A DNA stretch of 64,000 nucleotides, taken from contig NC_018333.1 in NCBI RefSeq assembly GCF_000234665.1, forward strand, positions 1,112,339 to 1,176,338, in the 5' to 3' direction. Of the stretch, positions 11,701 through 22,600 are shown piece after piece. The position numbers and the translations under genes are program-made. Origin of the DNA: Leishmania mexicana MHOM/GT/2001/U1103. Its lineage: Eukaryota; Euglenozoa; Kinetoplastea; Trypanosomatida; Trypanosomatidae. The first letter of the stretch is position 1. Each line of letters opens with the position of its first letter. The notes under the pieces are model-generated. The model saw only the letters and a program-made list of their open reading frames with translations, had not been told where the DNA came from and searched no databases.

Positions 11701-13850
11701 ACGTCCCTCACCTCTTCATCCGCGTCCCCATTTATCTCTCTCACGACCTCCTTCCCTCCCTTCGCTTTTAGCACCACACGTGCGTCCACTTTTCCTTCCT
11801 TGTGCGTATGTGCGTGGTGTCACGACGCCTCTGCTGCTGAAAAGAGCGCTAGCGAGATCAAAATAGCCGAAGACGAGAAACAGAAGATATCCAAGAGACA
11901 ACAAAAGAAGAAGCGGTGGACAACAAAGGCTGTCACGCGCATGCGCACAGACACGTTACACAGAGCGTGTGTGTGTGTGTGTGTGGAGGGGGGATCACAG
12001 AAATGAGCATGTCAGTCTCACGCTGCGACCTCTCTTCCTTTCTCTGACATGCAGCGCTAATGCCAAGCCGACCGCCAAATTTTTCTACTTTGGCTTTCGT
12101 CTACTCGATGACCTTCGCTTCCTTGTGTCTCTCGCCATTTCTCTCCCACACACTCTTCTGCTGTCGTCACTCCTCTTCATTTCTCTCAAGCACGGAGAGT
12201 GAGGTGAGGTGGCGAGCGAACAATCACGAAAAAAAGGGAACCATTTTGGAGGCTGCTGCGCTCGTGTGTGGGTACGTGCGCGTAGTGCACGCGTGTAACC
12301 ATGTGCACATTCGCCTGCGCACACGCATGCTGACCCTCGCCTTTGTAAGTGCGGGGAGGAGAAGCGTATCGAACACCGATGCACGCCAACACCCAGCGAC
12401 GCGCACGTACACACACACACACGCGTACATCCGATGATGCGCACACCGAAACGCCAACGAAACACTTTGAGCGGGAAGCGGTGAAAGGGGAGGCGGAAAA
12501 CGTACAACGGAGACGTGTGCGCGTCACGCGATAGATTCGATGACGATAACATCGATCGCAGACAGACGCACACACGCGCATACAGAACGCAGTCTTGCCT
12601 GTCTTTTCCGTCCAGCGAGCTCTGTGTAACGCGAAGGGGCAAAGAGAAAAAGAAAAACGTTCGCGTCGACCCTCGAGTCCTGAAGACGGGCGCATACGTA
12701 TCTTTTTCATTCGTCATGCTCGTTCCATTCCCTGGCCGCTTCACTTTCCTATTCGCTGTCGCTCCACAGCCTTCTTCGTTTATTGATTGCGTCACTCGAC
12801 GTGCAATGGCACAGGAAGGGCACATGAATGTGAGCCTGTATGCGTGAGGGTATAAGAAGGGGAGACGCGAGTGGGCCGTCCCCTGCACACACACACGCCT
12901 CGGACCACACAAACAAGCCACCCAGGCTACGCAGTGTTGCAAGCACCCAAATAACAAAGTCGGCGAACGCATAAGAATTGGGGCACTGGAGGCGTGCGGA
13001 GAGACGGTAAAAAGGAAGACGGACGGACGGAGGGAGGGGGCACCCAGCGACGCATAAGGGAAGGTGGCCACGTAACCTATCGCCTTTGACGAGCTTGTGC
13101 ACACAGAGGCACATCCGTAAACGAAGAAAACTCGAGGCGACACGCAACAAAAAAGAAAAAAACAAGAAATGCCTCTACAGTTCAGGAATTAGTGCTTGCA
13201 CGTGGACGTGCCTGCCTCTGCGGGTTCCTACCGGCGTGTGTTCGTGTGCAGAGCACTACATCAGTTCGTGGCCTAAGCACGAAAAAAAAAAGAAAGACAC
13301 AAAATAAGAACGATGGCACGAGAAACGAAAAGGGAAAGAAAGCCACAAAGACACACAGATACACAGAGAAAAGCCATCTCACCACACCAAAACAAAAATG
13401 TAAACAAAGAGAGTGCTCAGCCCATGAGCCCACTCGTAAACTCGAGGAGCTGAGTACGTGTGGCTGGATATGCGCGTGTGCGTGTTGTTTTCACGTGATG
13501 CGAAGCACAAAAGAAAAACAAAAAAGTTCGGTAAAACCCGAGAAAAAAGGGGAAACCGTGACACGCAACCACCAAATGCATCGACCGAGACAAAGAGCTT
13601 TGAGACAAGGGCGTGGCACTGCGAGCTACAAGGAAAAGTAAAGGTTAAAAAAAGGAATCGAACATGCGCCTCAACGCCACATCGTCTTGCTCATCAACGC
13701 ACATACACACAGGCGCATAAAAACACAACAAGAGAGAACACCCATAGAAGGAGGAAAAGAGATCCAGTGCAGCCTGCGACATTCCGCGAGGTGTCCCGCA
13801 CTCTCATTGGACATTGACCTGGGCTTCACAAAAAGGCATCGACAAGTGCG

Positions 13851-14394
13851 TTATTATTTTTTCTCCCTAGCAGCCCGCTCCTTGATGACTCGAGGTAGGC
13901 CTCAATGCGCGGCATCCTCATGGCCCCGTGCAGCCCCTCCCCCTATCCCCCCTTTCCCCCCCCCCTGCCAGTGCCGAGCCGCCTCGCGTGGTGACAGGGG
14001 GCACCTACGACGTGGGAAAGCCAGAGCGATGCATCGCTGCTGATGTCGGTGCTCAGGTGGCGGATGGCCTTGCGTCGGAGCGACCTGCGGCAGCGAACAC
14101 GTTTGCACCACCCACGTGATGTGCAGGATGTCAGCGCGACCGAAGCGTGTCTGGCCCGGCCCTCACTGCTTGCTGGGGGAGAGTTCGAGTGCCACCCCGA
14201 GGGGGATGCAGCGCGTGGCGGCCGGGATGATGGGAGCGGCTGTGAGGTAACCTGCGCGGCAGGGGTGAGTGGTGTTTGAGGCAGGGTCCGTGCGCAGGTG
14301 GCTGGGTCGGTGCATTGCCGTAATGCACGCGTGTGCCGCTGCTCTGCAGCAGGCAACGGGGTCTATGACGTCTCCGGGGGTGTTTGGAGTGGAG
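13851..14394 (-). mobile_element. SIDER2-type short retroposon, copy A
   Basis: About 540 bp, nearly identical over most of its length to the inverted complement of the copies at 27709 and 31477. The A-rich tail (T-rich on the plus strand, 13851-13866) marks the 3' end, so the element points with the minus-strand genes. Its 5' end is at about 14394, where the match to the other copies stops (GTTTGGAGTGGAG). It lacks the GAGCTCAGCTCC block that begins copies B and C, so it is slightly shorter or diverged at that end. Differences include a longer C-run near 13960. SIDER2 elements are non-autonomous relatives of ingi/L1Tc and lie mostly in Leishmania 3' UTRs, where they are known to promote mRNA decay. 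Confidence 0.82.
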
Positions 14395-17300
14395 TTTGAC
14401 ACATTACATGGCCGGATGGACACTGACAACTCAAACAAAAGAAAAAATGCTGCTCATTTTGCCTACAAGAAATTTACACGCTGAAGAGTGCTCCTCGAGC
14501 ATCCGGCGGCTCTCTGCGCTGCGGTGCACAGCCGTTGACTGGTTGTCGCGTGCCCCTCGTCCAATCTCTCACCGGCAGCACCCACAAAGACCATCATCGC
14601 GCTGGTACCCTCATCTATTGCACCTACTCGGTCTGCCCTCCTCTCCACATCCGCTACCACTGCTCGAGAACATGCAGACACACGCATGCAAGCACACCGC
14701 CAGAAACGAGGAGTCCAACACGCATGGTTGGACGACGACAAGCGTCATGCCCAAGAGACAGACCACCCTCGAGAAGGGGGTGGGGGCTATACAGCTCGTA
14801 AAGACTGACAGCGACGTCAAAAAACGGCCGAGCACGAGGAAAGGGGAGAAGCCATCAATGTCGCAGCGCCTGGCTTGCGCGTCCATCTTCATTGCTATTC
14901 ACGAACACACAGGGGAGCGATATGCAGGGAAAAGAAAAAGAGGGGCCTACAGAGGATGGTGCAGTGGACCTTGAAGCAGCAGTGGCGAAAACAGTTGAGC
15001 TGTCGAGAAACCAACGAGGCATGTATCCCCGTGCCGTTGCCAAACCGGTGCAGGCAAGAGGGGCAGAACTATATAAAGAAAAGACACGAATCAAAGGCGC
15101 AACACGAAGCAGTGCTCACACACAGACATGAGGAGCAGAGCGCGGGGCCAAGGTGGAGAAGCTACGCCAACAGCACAAGAGCAACAACGATAAAACGCAA
15201 GCATCATCCATAAGCGCACGCCCCCGCCAGACACACAGACACACACAACGGAACTCAAACAGAAGCGCATACGTGAAAAGTCGATGGGTGAGCCCTTCCT
15301 GACTGCTTTCCCACGTGTGTCCCGTCTTCGGCCTGCCAGTCCCAACAGTGACAGAGGTGACAACACCGGCGGTAGCCTGCACATGCTTTCTCCTCTCTAC
15401 ATTTCACATATATACTCTCTCTGCCTCTCACTTGCCCTCAGTCTCCCTTGCAGTGGTGATGCCGTCCACATAGCTTTCCAACGCCTGTCGCGTGTGCGTC
15501 ATGTCGCATTCACTCTCACGGCACGCAGACACACCTTCACACGCACGCACACATGCATACCTCGCCTCGAAACACATCCTTCAGAACACCCGTACCACAA
15601 AGGAGCCATTGAAGGGAGGAGGGATGTTCGATGTGAGCAAAAGGGAGGGAAGCGGGGGGTGGGGTGCGGGGCGCAAGCACACAAGCAGGAGAAGCAATCA
15701 TCGATAGAAACTCAGAGGGAACGACAACAGCAGACGCACAAAAAAAATGTAGAGAAAAGGGAGAGAGGTGAAGGAGGAAGGCAGCGGTGTATTACTCTCG
15801 CACACGCACGCACACACGCACCAAAGACAAGCACATGCACATAGACAAAAGGAAATGAAAAGGCACACCGTCAGTGAATGATGATCGCGGAAGACACGCT
15901 CCCATTCGGAAAAGCAAAAAAAGGCAAGGCAAGGCAACGGAGAGAAAGTGGGGGTGGGGCGGGAGACCGAAGAGAGAAACCGAAAAGGCAGCGAAGCACA
16001 CGGAGAACAAGCCAACACGGCAAAGAAAAGAATGGCAAGCAAGCGAAAGATGGTGAGGGAGAGGCAAGTGGAGGGAGACACTAGCAGACGCTAACGTGTG
16101 GGGGAGGGGGGAGAGGGCAATGAGCGAGAGATCCGCAAACGGAACAAACCCTCCCCCATCCCCACGAAAAAAGACACGCGGTGCGAAGAGCTTCGGTCAG
16201 CGGTGGAATACTTATCGGCCACAATAAACAAAGAGAGGGGGGTGAGGCAAGGCAAGAGAGTTCCCGGAAGGACACCGACACTCACCACATGAGGAAGGTC
16301 TTCAAAGCAAGAGGAGGAAGAGGGGAACAAACACACACACACACGAAAAAAAAAGGAAAAAGAAAAAGAGGGCATCTTTCATTGTCCCCTTTCTCAGGAG
16401 ATTTGCGTTCCTTTTCTTGCTGCCGTTCCTCGCGCGCCTGCGACTGCTTCCACTAATGTACGGGTGTGGTCATAGATGAATCACATGACTTTTCTTCGGA
16501 ACAGTGTGTACTTTATTCGTTTTTTTTCCTGCGAGAGAGGGAATGCTCTGCGCTGCTTTCCTCTGCGTTTCCCCTTGACTTTTTTTCCTTTTTTCGGTCC
16601 CGTCTGACGCCATCAATGCCGTCGCCTTCTACCACCACGACACTGAGTAGTCCAAACACGTTACCACTGCATCTCCTAGCTTCCTCACCCACCCTATCCT
16701 TTCTTCCCATGCTCTGTTATCATCGCATGGTAACCACCGACCACGCCTGACGCGAGAAAAGAGAAAAAGGAAAACAACAATCGCTGGGTCTCTCAACGCA
16801 CGTGTTCACCCCGTCTTTTTAATTTTTTTCGAGCTTCGCCGTCCTCCTTGACTTCGGAAGGGCAACCTTCCCTTCCGCCCCTTCCTCCTCAGAGCATCCT
16901 ACGAGGCACGCAAAAAACCCAAGACCCTACGCGAAACGGTATCTTTCAAGGCGTCATTCTACAACGAGCAAGTCAACAAGCATACCCTGATGAGTGTATC
17001 CGTCTAATCGCGGACAGGATTCGTAGTGAGCTGGGGCAGATGCCACCATGACCGGCAAGTCTTACCGGCACAGCGCCAGCCCAGTCCTGTCCGCCGACAC
17101 CAAAAGTCACCCATCACAAGCGGAGGCAGGCTGCAGGCTCTTGGCTTCCCTACACAGAGTGCGGTGAGCGTGCATCCGGAAATCAAATAATAAAGCAAAC
17201 AGAAAAATAAAGGAAGCAAAATAGGCGCGATTCAAGTTCGAAGAAAAAGGACGGAATGGAGCATCACTGACGTGCTCGAATACACATACACACTCACACA

Positions 17301-18187
17301 CACATACAGTGAGACAGACACACAAGCACACACACACACATCAACCTTCCAGCAACCAACAACAACAACGTCAATAGGAAGAGCGGGGGTGCTCAGCGTT
17401 GGAAAACGGACCGTATCGAGAGAAGATCCTTGAAGAACGTATGCGAGACTGCGCAGGTGACTGTGGATGCATCTGCGTGCATCTTCACCGCTTGAGAAAG
17501 CGGCGTGATCACTGCTCCACGGCGTGATGTGTGATGCGTTGATGCTCTGTGCAGGCATTGTCTCCACAGCACCGCATAAATGGGCGCGCACAGACGCACT
17601 CATATGAGTACACAAAAGTAGAAAGGAATCAGACCCCTCAAACCTCATGCAGCTGCGCGCACACGCCCACAAAACAGCAACAACAACAACGAACACCAAT
17701 CAACTGGGAAAAAGAGGTTGCGCAGACGGAATACTAGAAAGCGGTGAAACGAACAATAAAAAGAAGATATATTGGAATGTGCAGCACCGACATGCCAAGT
17801 CCCCTCCGTGTTGCTTAGGTTAACAGCAGTCCTCTTAGACCTTCTTCTTGTTTTCCTCCCATATCAACAACGTCGACTTTCCCCTTCGAACTCCGCGCAG
17901 CAACACAGACACAGACACACACACACACACAGACACACACCTAGACACAATGATACAGCTCTTCCTTTTTTTCTTTGAAGTGCTGCCAACATATGCGGTC
18001 AGGCGGTGCAAGAGCTTGTGTTTTTTTTCTTTCTAGTATGCGGGTGTGTCTCTGCCCGCGCATGTCGGTGGGCGCGTGCAAGTCCGATTTGAGATTTTGC
18101 CGTTGCGCATGCATGTCTGTCATCGTTCATGAAGCATCAAGGGAGGAGGGAAGAGAACAGAAGCTGGGCCGGAGCGTGGCCTGTCGC

Positions 18188-18895
18188 CTACAAGAAGAGA
18201 CTTCCGCTCGCCTGCAGCTTCTTCAGCGTCTCGATCTGCGCGTTGCGGCGGCGGGTTATCTCCGAGTCGCAGTAGCCGTACGTCCAGTGACGAATCTCAT
18301 CGTCCCAGAGCATCATCGATGACAGCTTCGCCACGACGCTGTCGTACGGGTCAGGGGAGAGGGAGAAGATCGCCTTCGAGCCGTAGTACTCCTTTCCGAT
18401 GGCCGCCATAATGCGGCGCCACAGCGGGCGGTTGGAGACGCGGTTAGGGTCGCGGAAGTATGCCGCACTGATTAGCTGGCGCAACATGATGTGGTGATCC
18501 TGGCGGCTTACGGTTGTATCCTTGGTTTCGCGAAGAATGAACTCGTTCAGTAGGTTCTGGCGAGCCGAAAGAATGCTCTGCCGGTCGTGGCTGCGGTTGG
18601 CCCGGCTGGGGCCGTACCGAAGACGGTGGCGCCGCTCTTGGCGCATCCTCTCCGCCGCCTCGGCGGGTGTCTCCTCGGTCTCCTCCCTGTTCTCTTCATC
18701 GAGCTCGAAGAGCACGTCGCCTCCCTTGACGCTGAAGCTGTCGGAGCGTGGTGTGCACTGAGGGCCGAGAGAGCTCGCGATGGAAGAAAAGCTCTGTTCC
18801 AGCTGGTCACACGGGGACGACCCGTTCGAGTCATCGGAGAGCACGACCACGTTCAGCATCCTGTCCTCCTCGCTCATCACGAGTGATGCAGACAT
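18188..18895 (-). CDS. Conserved-looking protein of unknown function, 235 aa
   Basis: I do not recognise this protein. The longer open frame upstream begins with GTG. The first in-frame ATG is at 18895, directly after a C/T-rich tract and AG, so I start there. The N-terminal half is acidic and low in complexity (Ser-rich, then FELDEENREETEETPAEAAERMRQ near residues 63-85). The C-terminal half, from the RQSILSARQNLLNEFILRETKD region, is a compact helical domain with several aromatic residues (WRRIMAAIGKEYYG, WDDEIRHWTYGYCDSEITRRR). It ends in a short basic helix. There is no signal peptide or TM segment. Unbiased amino-acid use and an array-consistent strand support a real gene. Its downstream flank is the 11.9-kb gene-poor stretch. 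Confidence 0.75.
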   Translation of the reverse strand: MSASLVMSEEDRMLNVVVLSDDSNGSSPCDQLEQSFSSIASSLGPQCTPRSDSFSVKGGDVLFELDEENREETEETPAEAAERMRQERRHRLRYGPSRANRSHDRQSILSARQNLLNEFILRETKDTTVSRQDHHIMLRQLISAAYFRDPNRVSNRPLWRRIMAAIGKEYYGSKAIFSLSPDPYDSVVAKLSSMMLWDDEIRHWTYGYCDSEITRRRNAQIETLKKLQASGSLFL

Positions 18896-18905
18896 CTTTC
18901 CGCTG

Positions 18906-18907
18906 CT
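18906..18907 (-). promoter_or_regulatory. Probable spliced-leader acceptor AG of the 235-aa gene
   Basis: On the minus strand the tract over plus 18921-18945 (CTCGCTCGTACACCTCTCTCC) is followed by AACAG. That places an acceptor about 11 bases before the ATG and rules out the N-terminal extension. Inferred from the pattern only. Confidence 0.5.
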
Positions 18908-19415
18908 GTTCGAATGTGCCGGAGAGAGGTGTACGAGCGAGAAACCCCAATTCTTTGCGACTTGCGAGGGCGTGCGTGGTATACACACCTGTGAGTTGAG
19001 AATTACCGGTAATCTCTTCCTTCTTTGTTCTTTCTTGTCGTCTACGTTCTCGGGTGCGCTGTCAAGCGGAAGCGAGCGGGAAACACACACACGCACACAA
19101 ATACAGCGGTGAGCCTAGGCACGTGCTGTATGCGCTTTAGTGTGGGGGGGATGAAGAGACTAGGTGCGTGTGTGAGTGGGTGATTACAGCGATGGACAGA
19201 GAAAGAGTGAGGCGAGAGGTGTGGGACAGCGGTGAAAAACGGGGAAGGGGCGCAGGCAGAAAGGTGAGGCAGCGCTACTAGATGAGAGTCGAACTGTACG
19301 TTGGCGTAGGGTCGTGAGAGAGTGAGAAGAGGCAGAGAAGACAGAGAGGTGCACGCTGTGTACTGTTCACTCCGGAGAGCTACTGACACTGTAGCCCGTG
19401 TATGTGCAGATGCCA

Positions 19416-19448
19416 GTGTGTGTGCGTGTGTGTGTGTGTGTGTGTGTG
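19416..19448. repeat. (GT)n microsatellite, slightly interrupted
   Basis: A GT run of about 16 units with one C interruption near the left end, downstream of the TRAP-beta gene. Confidence 0.9.
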
Positions 19449-20680
19449 CAAGGAGAGAAATGGAATGAAGAGTCAACAAGGAGAGGCAGCGGAGAGGCAG
19501 AGGGCAGTTGGGAGAGGGTGGAGCAAGATAAGAGGCGAAGAGGCAGATCCATAGGCATAGAGAGCGTACCGTCACATGGGGACGCGTAACAGCAATGCGC
19601 CGCTACCTTGGTAGTGGGAGGGCGACAGAAATAGAGAGGCTGATGACCTCTCGCCCACTTTAGCGTTCGGGCAACGAGGCATGGCACCGTACAGTGGATC
19701 GGGACAGGCCCAGGCAAGCAGGTCCTTTCTACATACGTGTCACAGAGCGCGTACACCGCGTCTCCCATACGCAGAGCCGCAACAAGAGACATGCGCGTGC
19801 GGATGCCAAGTCCAGGCTTACACACATGAAAGGCAACACTGCACCCTTCTCTCCTTTCTCGTCATTGCGCATTGCGTTTCTCACGTGTGTGTGCTTAGAG
19901 ATACTTTCTGCGCCAACCAGGACAAACAACAAGAAAAAAGAAGAAGCACGACGACTTCACAACACAACGAGAACGCACAAGCCCAGTAACGATCACAGCG
20001 GCGGGAAGAGGTACCCACACGCAGACGCTTGCGTCACCGAGAGGAAGAGATGAAGGTTACGAAGATAGTAGCCACAGGCACACACCATCCTTCATAGCCT
20101 ATCAGTGTGTGAGTGGTCGGAGAGGAAGGGGGAACACTCAAGAAGAGATCAAGAGTCCCAAAATGAGCCAGGGTAAGGAGGCGAGCCCTTTGCACATACG
20201 ATGCATCCATTTGGCGGAGAAAAAAAGAGGGAGGGGGCGGTGGCGGCGGCGGAAGAGTCAGCTTTACCGAACCGCCCAACGTTCGCACACATATCGAGTG
20301 CCTACATGGCATGTAAGACACAACAACGCAGCGGACGAGGAGGAAGCAAAAAAGAAAAGGTCAACAGAAGCCCAAATCGAATCCCTTCCCTCCCCCTTCC
20401 TGTCGCCGTTGCGTTGATTGAAACAGCCACTTTACGGGGGTAACGATGAGAGGGACACACACGAGCATCGAAGTGAGCCCCGGGAGTGGCGCCCAGCGAT
20501 CTCTTCAAACCTGCCTCCCTTGTCCCTTCCGCGCCAGTCCCTCCTCCTTCCCCTCTTCTCTCCCCCGTCATGGGCACCCACGAGGGAGACTGGTAGATAG
20601 CCACTAGTCGCTGGTGGCAGTCCATGTGAGTGTGGGTGGGGTGGGTGAATCACCCTCGCCCTACGCCAACGCCCAACTGC

Positions 20681-21331
20681 CTACTTGCCAGCCTTGCGCT
20701 GGCGGAGCAGCACGTCCACTTCGCTCTGTTTCACGCGGTACAGCACGTAGGGAAACAGCGCCGGGATGGCGCCTAGGAAGATGTACGCCGTCGACTCCTT
20801 GATGTAGCGCGCGTGCAGGCGTTCATAGCGGTCGCGGGTGAGGACGGAGATGACGCCGCGAAAGCTCTCGTCATCGACGCCCTCGCCGTAGTAGTACGCC
20901 TCGCCTTCGCGGATCAGGTTGCTGAGAGCCTTGCGGGACGTCGCAGTATTGCCCTGCTCAACATTGTACGTCACCTCGGCAACGGAGACGGCGTAGTTGC
21001 CCAGTGCGGTAGGGGTCACCATGTAGCGCAGCGTCTCCGAATCGCCGTAGGATAGGAAGGCGATAGACTTGCTCTGCAGCGAGCCGTCCTCCAGCAGGTC
21101 AGATATCTTCAAGTCAAAGGCGGGACTCTGGCCGTAGTTTGTCACCGTGATCACCACCTCCACAGAGGAGCCAAGGACGATGTCGTCGCTCGATGTCGTC
21201 TTGGACACAAACAGCAGCGGATGCGGATTTATCTCTGCCTCCTGCGCCACCTGCGCGAAGCATGTCGTCGCCACCAAGGTGGCCAAGCACAGTAGGAGCA
21301 GCACTTTGAGAGCGGCCATTGTGGGCAACAT
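20681..21331 (-). CDS. Translocon-associated protein beta subunit (TRAP-beta/SSR2-like)
   Basis: A 216-residue type I membrane protein. The first in-frame ATG is at 21331 (MLPTMAALKV); the frame upstream begins only with TTG. Residues 5-26 form a hydrophobic signal peptide ending TTCFA-Q. The lumenal domain has the TRAP-beta immunoglobulin-like pattern: SSVEVVITVTNYGQSPAFDLKISD near residues 50-72, then a predicted beta-strand region ending AVSVAEVTYNVEQG. Near the C-terminus a TM segment (AYIFLGAIPALFPYVLYRV) is followed by a basic cytosolic tail ending RQRKAGK. In eukaryotes TRAP sits beside the Sec61 channel and helps translocation of selected secretory proteins into the ER. Kinetoplastid versions are divergent. 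I assign it from the domain pattern and topology. Confidence 0.82.
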   Translation of the reverse strand: MLPTMAALKVLLLLCLATLVATTCFAQVAQEAEINPHPLLFVSKTTSSDDIVLGSSVEVVITVTNYGQSPAFDLKISDLLEDGSLQSKSIAFLSYGDSETLRYMVTPTALGNYAVSVAEVTYNVEQGNTATSRKALSNLIREGEAYYYGEGVDDESFRGVISVLTRDRYERLHARYIKESTAYIFLGAIPALFPYVLYRVKQSEVDVLLRQRKAGK

Positions 21332-22600
21332 CAACAAATAACTGGGCAAAGATCCTTCTCGCCTACAGAAGACGTAACAGGAAAGTAAAGATGCGCTGTG
21401 CAACCGCCGAATACACTGTGCGAAAGCTGATCAGAGAATAAACAAAAGGGGGAAAAAAGAACGCCGCTCACGGAGGAAGAGGAGAATGCCAAGTCGAAAG
21501 GAGATACACTGTCGTGGCGGAGGGGAGCGGGAGAGGCGAGAGTGAAACAAGAGCCAGCGACGTGTGGGCGAGGATAAGTGAAAAGTGCCAAGGGTGCAGA
21601 AGACAGCGCACCGTCTGGAAGCATAGACACATGGAAAGCGGAAAACAAAGCAGCGGTGCGCAGGGTGGGATGTTGCCGCATCCCCGTCCCTTGTGTCTGT
21701 TTTCTCCATGTGGTCGTTAGTCAACCGTCGCGTCGAGGAGGCCTCAGATTTGTCCAGCGACGGCACTCACGTCCTGCTCTTTTACATGCCGCTGAAGGCG
21801 CGCCCACGATGGGCACCATCGGCCCACCACACCTACGCCTCACAGCTGTATTACCTTCAGCGTGTAAGTGGTTGTGCGTAGAGTTGAGAATTCATCGGGC
21901 TGTGACAGGCACCTTCAAGTTAGGAGCAGATATTGAGGGAGGAGAGGGAGGGAGAGCGCGCTCCGTCTCCCTCATCTCATCCCTCCCCGTGGTTGTCGCA
22001 TCGAGGCTGAAAAAGACATCGCAAGAGATGAAGGAAAAGGATTCGGAGCAGGGGGGAAGAGGAGGGGGAGGGGGATGAACGATGGCAGCGACCCAAGGTA
22101 CAAACACAGTTCAGTGTAGTGGCGCTGCTCTGTATATTTAGCTCCCCTCTCTCTGTACCTTTGAACTGGCCCCTCCCCTCCGCGGCAAGGCACTTCTCTC
22201 CGATCCCGGCCATCGTCTCTTTCTCTCTCGCCGCCCCTGCGTACAACTCGTTACACATACCGCACAGCAGTGATCTGTGAGAAGACATGAAGAAGAAAAC
22301 ACGCCGCCTTCAAAGCCGTCCTCACCCCCACATCACGCACCCTGTTGCAGTCTCCTCCATTCGATCTCTCCACCCCGAACCTGCCAGAGGGAAGAAACCG
22401 CAACGAACAAAAAGGGCCGTGAGAAAGGTCGGCAGCGGCGTCGGAGCGGCATAGCCGTCTAACAAGCGTACACCCAAATGCATGGGGGAGGTGGGGTTGC
22501 ACCTTCATAGGAGAGAGGCAGGCGTCACACCTGTCTCGCCAGCACTAGCCCTTCCACCTTTGCACTCGTCACCACAGCCCACCAATGCCCCGCCCCGTCC
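21332..22600. other. Intergenic region between the 315-aa orphan and TRAP-beta; no gene seen
   Basis: A mixture of purine-rich and pyrimidine-rich tracts. G-rich plus-strand runs lie at 22045-22080. Short open frames lack ATG or protein-like composition. It should hold the 3' UTR of the upstream 315-aa gene and the TRAP-beta leader. Confidence 0.45.

Larger units (their letters stand above)
6309..18187. other. 11.9-kb gene-poor stretch inside the minus-strand array
   Basis: I find no convincing protein gene on either strand. The frames are translations of CA/GT, GA/TC and poly-A/poly-T tracts, rich in Cys-Val, His-Thr or Phe-Leu runs, and many lack an ATG. The stretch holds a SIDER2 copy (13851-14394), an AT microsatellite (6782-6800), an AC microsatellite (8715-8737) and dense A/G-rich plus-strand sequence, meaning a U/C-rich transcript. 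It lies between the stop of the 235-aa orphan and the ValRS start. It must therefore contain that gene's 3' UTR and possibly non-coding RNAs. Confidence 0.7.
18896..20680. other. Intergenic region between TRAP-beta and the 235-aa gene
   Basis: It should contain the TRAP-beta 3' UTR and the leader of the downstream gene. A GT microsatellite (19416-19448) and long purine-rich plus-strand tracts (19150-19350, 19450-19540) are visible. No ATG-started frame with protein-like composition was found. Confidence 0.5.

Noticed and set aside
12085..13143. 352-codon minus-strand frame in the gene-poor stretch
   Set aside because: On the correct strand, but composed of Cys-Val, Arg-Thr-His and Ser/Phe runs from GT/CA and A/T tracts, with no recognisable fold. 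Without expression data I do not call it a gene.
13640..13672. tRNA-like B-box (TGTTCGATTCC on the minus strand)
   Set aside because: No pairing T-arm (GCATG versus CCTTT flanks) and no D-arm or acceptor stem at the right distance.
16848..17051. 67-codon plus-strand frame with non-repetitive composition
   Set aside because: It starts at TTG with no in-frame ATG and opposes the direction of the array; kept only as a curiosity.
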